A DNA stretch of 64,000 bases from the NCBI GenBank assembly GCA_964017155.1, contig OZ024854.1:14538681-14602680 (forward strand). Reading direction: 5' to 3'. The position numbers and the translations under genes are program-made. The first letter of the stretch is position 1. Every line of letters starts with the position of its first letter. Below the pieces are notes generated by a model. That model saw only the letters and a program-made list of their open reading frames with translations, was not told the DNA's origin and ran no database searches. This DNA comes from Oasisia sp. SBJ-2009. Taxonomy: Eukaryota > Annelida > Polychaeta > Sabellida > Siboglinidae. Below are positions 59,568 to 64,000 of this stretch, piece by piece.

Positions 59568-59604
59568 GAGACGGAATAGAAACAGGAGGACGAGTGAAGG
59601 AACA

Positions 59605-59735
59605 GACGTGTGTGTGTGTTCATGTATGTGTGTGTGTATGTGTGTGTGGGGTGTGTGTGTGTGTGTGTGTATGTGTGTGTGGGGTGTGTGTGTGTGTGTG
59701 TGTGCCTGCGCGCGTGTGTATGTGAGTGTGCATGT
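59605..59735. repeat. (TG)n microsatellite in SCAP 3' UTR
   Basis: Imperfect GT repeat with GGGG interruptions, starting about 40 bp after the stop codon, so it should be transcribed. Confidence 0.9.
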
Positions 59736-60999
59736 GTATGTGCTCATGCGAGCAAATGCAAGGTGTGATTAGACTCGACACTAATCAACTGAAAGTTCTG
59801 TTGTCTAAAGACACCAAATGAAATTATAAACAGTCGGTGACTGACAGCAATGAAATGTCTAAAAGTATTCTTAGCTATACCAAAGGTCTTCAGAATCACA
59901 GGTTAGCTAAATGGCAGAGTGTAAGACAATATGTTGATTACATGTGTTCTCAAATTGTAGTGGAACAGAAGTTAAATGAACTTGGCAAAGCCAAGATTAA
60001 TGAAAAAGGAATATGTACAAACATATTGTAATCAGCAACTGTGCCACTGAAACATAAAGTGTGGCTGAATATATAAATATGTGCGTATAAATACATAGCC
60101 GTGTATTGTAAAATGTGTCTCTCTTGAGGTGTATTAGTTGGTGTGTTCTGGCTTTCTCCAAAGAAATTCATGCTTATCCAAAATGTTCCTCAGCTAATGC
60201 CATATTATGCAAATTTCCCATATTTGACAGAACTATAGCAAATTGCAGACATGCCTTTTTTGGTTTGAAAACAGAATAACAAGTAGCCTCTGTAAATGGC
60301 ACTTATGAATTTGTAACTGCTTCTAAACTTGATAGCCGCAGTCACGGCGCAGTGTAACATGAATGCGACAAGGCAGCGACATATAGTGTCGCTGTTGTGG
60401 ACAGGCCACGTTATAGCATTTACGACAGCACATGTTTGGTGTAGAACATTTCAATTAATGCGTTTTTCATTTTGCGTAGGCCAGCTTAAATCAGTGTCAT
60501 TGTTAAAATGTTAATAATCCTGTTAATAATACATGCAGTTGGTTTGATAATATGATGCAAACGTTTGTTGAAATCATCGAAATAATTGATTTGGAAGAGA
60601 TGTGTGAAAGTTTGTGTAGTGTTTTGTTAAAAGTACGGCAGCCTTCACACAGTCACAGTTGCCATTTATGCCAAATTTTGGTTTCAGATGAAATTCATTT
60701 CATAATTATTTGTACAAAAGTGTCATCAAAACTGAATAAGTCAGTTGCACACATCAGCTGCCTTGTCACAGGTCACAGGTCACAGGTCACACCACAGTCA
60801 GGTGAAATAAATCTGACGCAATGAACCAAGTAGGTAGCTGTAAGAGGAGGGTGTGTTCCGTGAACTTATTGTATAGTTCTTATGTTCTTGTGATAATAAT
60901 GCTGCAGGTATACTACCCACCAATTTGGTATGATTTATTAATGCCTCTAACAATGTTTATATTTTGAAGAGTTCTAAATGTTGTAAAGGTAAACAAAAC
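59736..60999 (+). other. SCAP 3' UTR / flank
   Basis: No gene supported. Four tandem GGTCACA units at 60769-60797 and an AATAAA at 60806-60811 (candidate poly(A) signal). A 65-codon frame at 59837-60031 is not supported by any recognisable domain. Confidence 0.4.
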
Positions 61000-61170
61000 C
61001 TATTTACAAAACAAAACTTTATTGCTGATATTGCCGAAGCGGGCTGAGTTTACACGTTGATGTTGAATAACGTCCCAGTGTCCACATTCAAGACAGCAAA
61101 CTTCCTGTAATAGATGACCACGATGACCACAGGCAGAGGAACAAACACCCTCCTCTGTGACCATGTCTTG
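61000..61170 (-). CDS. possible terminal exon of an unknown minus-strand gene
   Basis: A Cys/His-patterned stretch (VCSSACGHRGHL, then VCCLECGHWDV) is read on the minus strand after a candidate acceptor GTGTCAACAG. AATAAA at 61022-61017 overlaps the last codons. The composition is unlike random AT-rich flank, but no upstream exon is secured and I do not recognise the protein. Confidence 0.3.
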   Translation of the reverse strand, partial: QDMVTEEGVCSSACGHRGHLLQEVCCLECGHWDVIQHQRVNSARFGNISNKVLFCK

Positions 61171-61765
61171 ACCTGTTGACACATTAATCATTACTTAAGG
61201 GAATCCAAATTTTAACCCAGTCCTTCTCACATTCCCATGCAGTGGTGTTGCATTCAAAAATGTTGTGCTTCAGCAAAGAATTTTTGTGGCAAAATTCTGC
61301 GCTTTAAATACTGACCCATCCCAAACCTCTGAAGTTCACCAAAATCCTGCCCACCCCAAAATGTGCACTAAAACAACATTAACCCCGGATTTCCCTGTTC
61401 CCTCACTACATTATGACCATTCTAGTTGCCATTATTGTACATTAAGTATATAATGTGTTCCGAATGTGTGTATCACATGTGCCTCTTGTATGTAGGATAC
61501 TAATTGTGTATGATGTGTGTACAATGTGTACAGAATAGGTACACAGTTTCTGACAGCCATAATTTTAGCTAATGCATAGTGACAAGGGTTATTTTCTATA
61601 GTTGAAATAATTTATTTTGTTCATGTCATTAATTTTATCAGATGTCGTTGCATCAGGGCCTTTTTACTTTATTTGTGATATTACTTTACATTTTTGTAAT
61701 GTCGTGGAGTAAACATAAAATGCTTTATGTCTGACAAGATGTGGTTGATTTGTAATTCTTAGCAA

Positions 61766-62310
61766 CTCATAATAATAATAATAGTAACTTCTTTTGCGCC
61801 AATATCCTCAAAAATCAAGCTCAGTGGCGCGACAAAACCAATGACTCGTGACAATCATAATCGAAAGCAATGCGTGAGTCGTCAATGGATGGATGAAGAA
61901 GCTAGTAGGCTAAGGAGGATAGGCAGCATTAAAGAGATAGGTTTTTAGACGTCGGCGGAATGAAACTATATTACCTTGCGATTTAACACTGGCAGGAAGC
62001 GAATTCCACACCGTTGGTGCGGCAACTGAGAAAGCTCGGGTCCCGGCTTTCGTTTTCACCCGAAGGATGTAAAGACGGTTACTACTGGTTGAGCGTAGCT
62101 GTCTGGAATTTCTTGCTGGAGTTAGCATTGAATTTATATATGCTGGTTGTGTAGATGAGAGTGCTTGATAGGCTATTGTACAAATTTTGAAAATGATTCG
62201 ATAGTGCACAGGTAACCAATGCAATGATTTTAGAAGCGGCACTGAACGAGGAGAACGCATGACTACCCTTGCTAAACAATTTTGGACATGTGAACTGTAG
62301 GTGGTTTGAA
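61766..62310 (-). mobile_element. L2/CR1-like non-LTR element, 3' end
   Basis: Minus strand: HVQNCLARVVMRSPRSVPLL, LHWLPVHYRI, RNSRQLRS, RAFSVAAPTVWNSLP and RRRLKTYLFNAAYPP are the standard C-terminal wording of L2-type elements, in one intact frame to the stop at 61910. The 3' UTR ends in (TAT)n at about 61770. Only the last about 130 codons remain, the usual 5' truncation. Confidence 0.9.
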
Positions 62311-63469
62311 ATAATGTGAGTCACTGTGTTACATTACGCTTAACCATTTCCTATTTCTCATCCATTACATTGTTTGTTAATTAACATTGCACTTACACAT
62401 TTCTGGTTGACACGTCCAGTAGAACCTGTTATAAGAACACGTCCAAGTGACAATACCCGATTATGATGTGGTCGCATTAGAGAGACTGTGTGACAGTCAC
62501 AACCATGCCATCAAAATAATACTTGCCACATTTTGTCCCCACACCTAAGAAATGGATCTCGCTTGCCAGCAGCATAATACCAAGGTAGGTGTGTCCAAGA
62601 TGTGCACAGAACATTTGACAATGCCTCAGTTGTGACGTGGCTTCTATTACGTAGGCTATGCTTTCATATGAGACCACAACGTCATTTTGCGAGAACATGG
62701 CAACTGATGACATGAACCCCTTGTTGAACGTCTCGATTTGGGCGTTAGTGATTTTAACACACTACATGAATTGCCTCGGCTGACACACACTTTCAGCACC
62801 ATTTCCTAGGAAAGGCTGTCGTAGTGGGCAACATGTGGTGCAATGTATTAGACAGTCAAGTGACCGCAGTGAATGAGTTTGGGCTCGGGGCATAAGCGGA
62901 TGACTCGATTATGCCCGTCATATCAGACTGTTACATCTCTGCGTTCTATGGCTGATCAGGACAAATCAGAATATTTTTGGGGGTATATCGTAAGGCTGGA
63001 AGCAAGGGCAGGTAATTGGCAGCTTCTTAACCAACACTAGATTAGTAGCCTACAAAGGAAGAATAGACCAACTAGTTCAGTTAATGATCAATTGATTTGC
63101 TTATTTCTGAAGCAGCTGAAAGTACTATGTAGGCCTAGCTATTTACTAGTTCTATAAATCTATGGAGTTATTTCATAGTTTGTTGAGCTACCACATACCA
63201 AATCCAGTTATGCCCCAAATATGGGGCATGACCAGATGGCCGAGTCTAAAAGTTTATTTAGGAATAATTACTTTAATGCTTACTGGTAGTGGTTATTTGG
63301 TAAGAGCACCAGGGGGCGAGCATGCCAGTGGTGTGTGGTTTCTGCAGTGACCAGTCTATCTACTGATTGACTGGTCACTCAGTGTTATATATTAACCATC
63401 TGATTATGCCCAACTCTCCCCTCTGTACACAAATCTTAATACAAAAGAATGTCAGCTCTTTGAGAGAAT
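62311..63469. other. non-coding, no gene recognised
   Basis: A 78-codon minus-strand frame at 62477-62713 has a mixed composition but no domain and no supporting splice sites. Otherwise nothing seen. Confidence 0.35.
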
Positions 63470-63720
63470 CTGGGTTCACATCTTGGAAATTTAGTTTTAA
63501 TGCTGGCAAGAAGTGAATACCCGAGTTGATTATGCAATCGATAAAGCTCAAGTTCCAGCACTCGTCTTAACTGTGGGAATAACAAGTAGATTACATCAGG
63601 ACAACCATAGTTTTTCTGGATTTATACTTTCCACCCATCTCGTATTATGCCAGAGGTAATAAACAAGGAGTGCTGTAAAATCTGTTGTTTAAAAATAGAT
63701 ATGAATGCTGTGTATAACGG
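63470..63720 (-). mobile_element. decayed L2-like 3' fragment
   Basis: TTTAATGCTGGCAAGAAGTG and GATAAAGCTCAAGTTCCAGC correspond to AACACTGGCAGGAAGCGAAT and GAAAGCTCGGGTCCCGGC of the copy at 61766-62310. Confidence 0.5.
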
Positions 63721-63819
63721 TTAATAAATTCAGAAAAACTCAAACAATCTCACCATCACCTGCAATTTTGCACTAAATCCAATTACTGCAATGTGGTTGA
63801 GAATACACAATACACCGAC

Positions 63820-63820
<1 letters not shown>

Positions 63821-63882
<62 letters not shown>
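63821..63882. repeat. (CTACTGC)n 7-bp tandem repeat
   Basis: About nine uninterrupted CCTACTG units. Confidence 0.95.
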
Positions 63883-64000
63883 CTCAGCCCTGGTATCTGG
63901 TCAGCATTAGTGTAGGGTACCCACTGGTTCTGTGTTTTTGGGAATTCACTCAAAACCTGTTCTGGCAATGTAGAGAGACAAGACAGAGAACAAGCAGACT

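Noticed and set aside
59837..60031. 65-codon frame in the SCAP 3' flank
   Set aside because: No recognised domain, AT-rich, and it lies where the 3' UTR should be.
62477..62713. 78-codon minus-strand frame
   Set aside because: Composition is mixed but there is no domain, splice site or neighbouring exon to support it.

Overview
The window is nuclear DNA of an intron-rich animal. It holds spliced genes with GT-AG introns, several non-LTR retrotransposon fragments, cut-and-paste DNA transposon remnants with target-site duplications, tRNA-derived SINE copies and many micro- and minisatellites. A large SCAP gene, a FKRP-like LicD protein, a PAN/apple protein and minisatellites lying across splice junctions together suggest a marine invertebrate deuterostome. 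A lancelet (amphioxus) is my best guess, from general knowledge rather than from any diagnostic sequence.

Layout. 1-1440: a broken reverse transcriptase followed by a long microsatellite block that ends in a pure 406-bp (GT)n tract. 1.4-8 kb: mostly non-coding, with a hAT-like element (3940-4855) and SINE-type repeats. 8036-10092: a gene with its whole CDS in one exon, for a type II membrane LicD/FKRP-like transferase, with a poly(A) signal. 10280-11390: a hAT-type element with an 8-bp target duplication. 12.3-13.4 kb: SINE and L2-like fragments. 13789-15158 (minus): terminal exon of a four-finger C2H2 protein. 16839-17574: a foldback/MULE-like element. 17780-20570: a CR1/L2-type non-LTR element with two frameshifts. 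21284-23618: a Harbinger-like element with a TTA target duplication. 24077-27114 (minus): a three-exon gene for a secreted protein (signal peptide, PAN/apple domain, Thr-rich linker, 14-cysteine C-terminus) with a TATA box. 28670-29495: a long-TIR MITE abutting a CTATAGAATT foldback. 31871-33180: a 5'-truncated non-LTR reverse transcriptase. 35039-59567 (plus): the complete coding part of SCAP in 25 exons, about 1,405 residues. 59.6-64 kb: SCAP 3' flank, L2-like fragments and simple repeats.

The most notable feature is in SCAP. Tandem arrays are built across its splice junctions: 17 copies of the exon 2 donor, 21-22 copies of the exon 17 donor with a 54-bp unit (18 codons, open on both strands), a diverged 53-bp sister array behind it, and a 19-bp array whose last unit is the exon 22 acceptor. 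Extra donors at exon 2 would bring in a stop codon. Extra donors at exon 17 would add multiples of 18 residues to the cytosolic region of the sterol sensor. SCAP is the only complete multi-exon pathway gene here; the other genes show no functional link to it.
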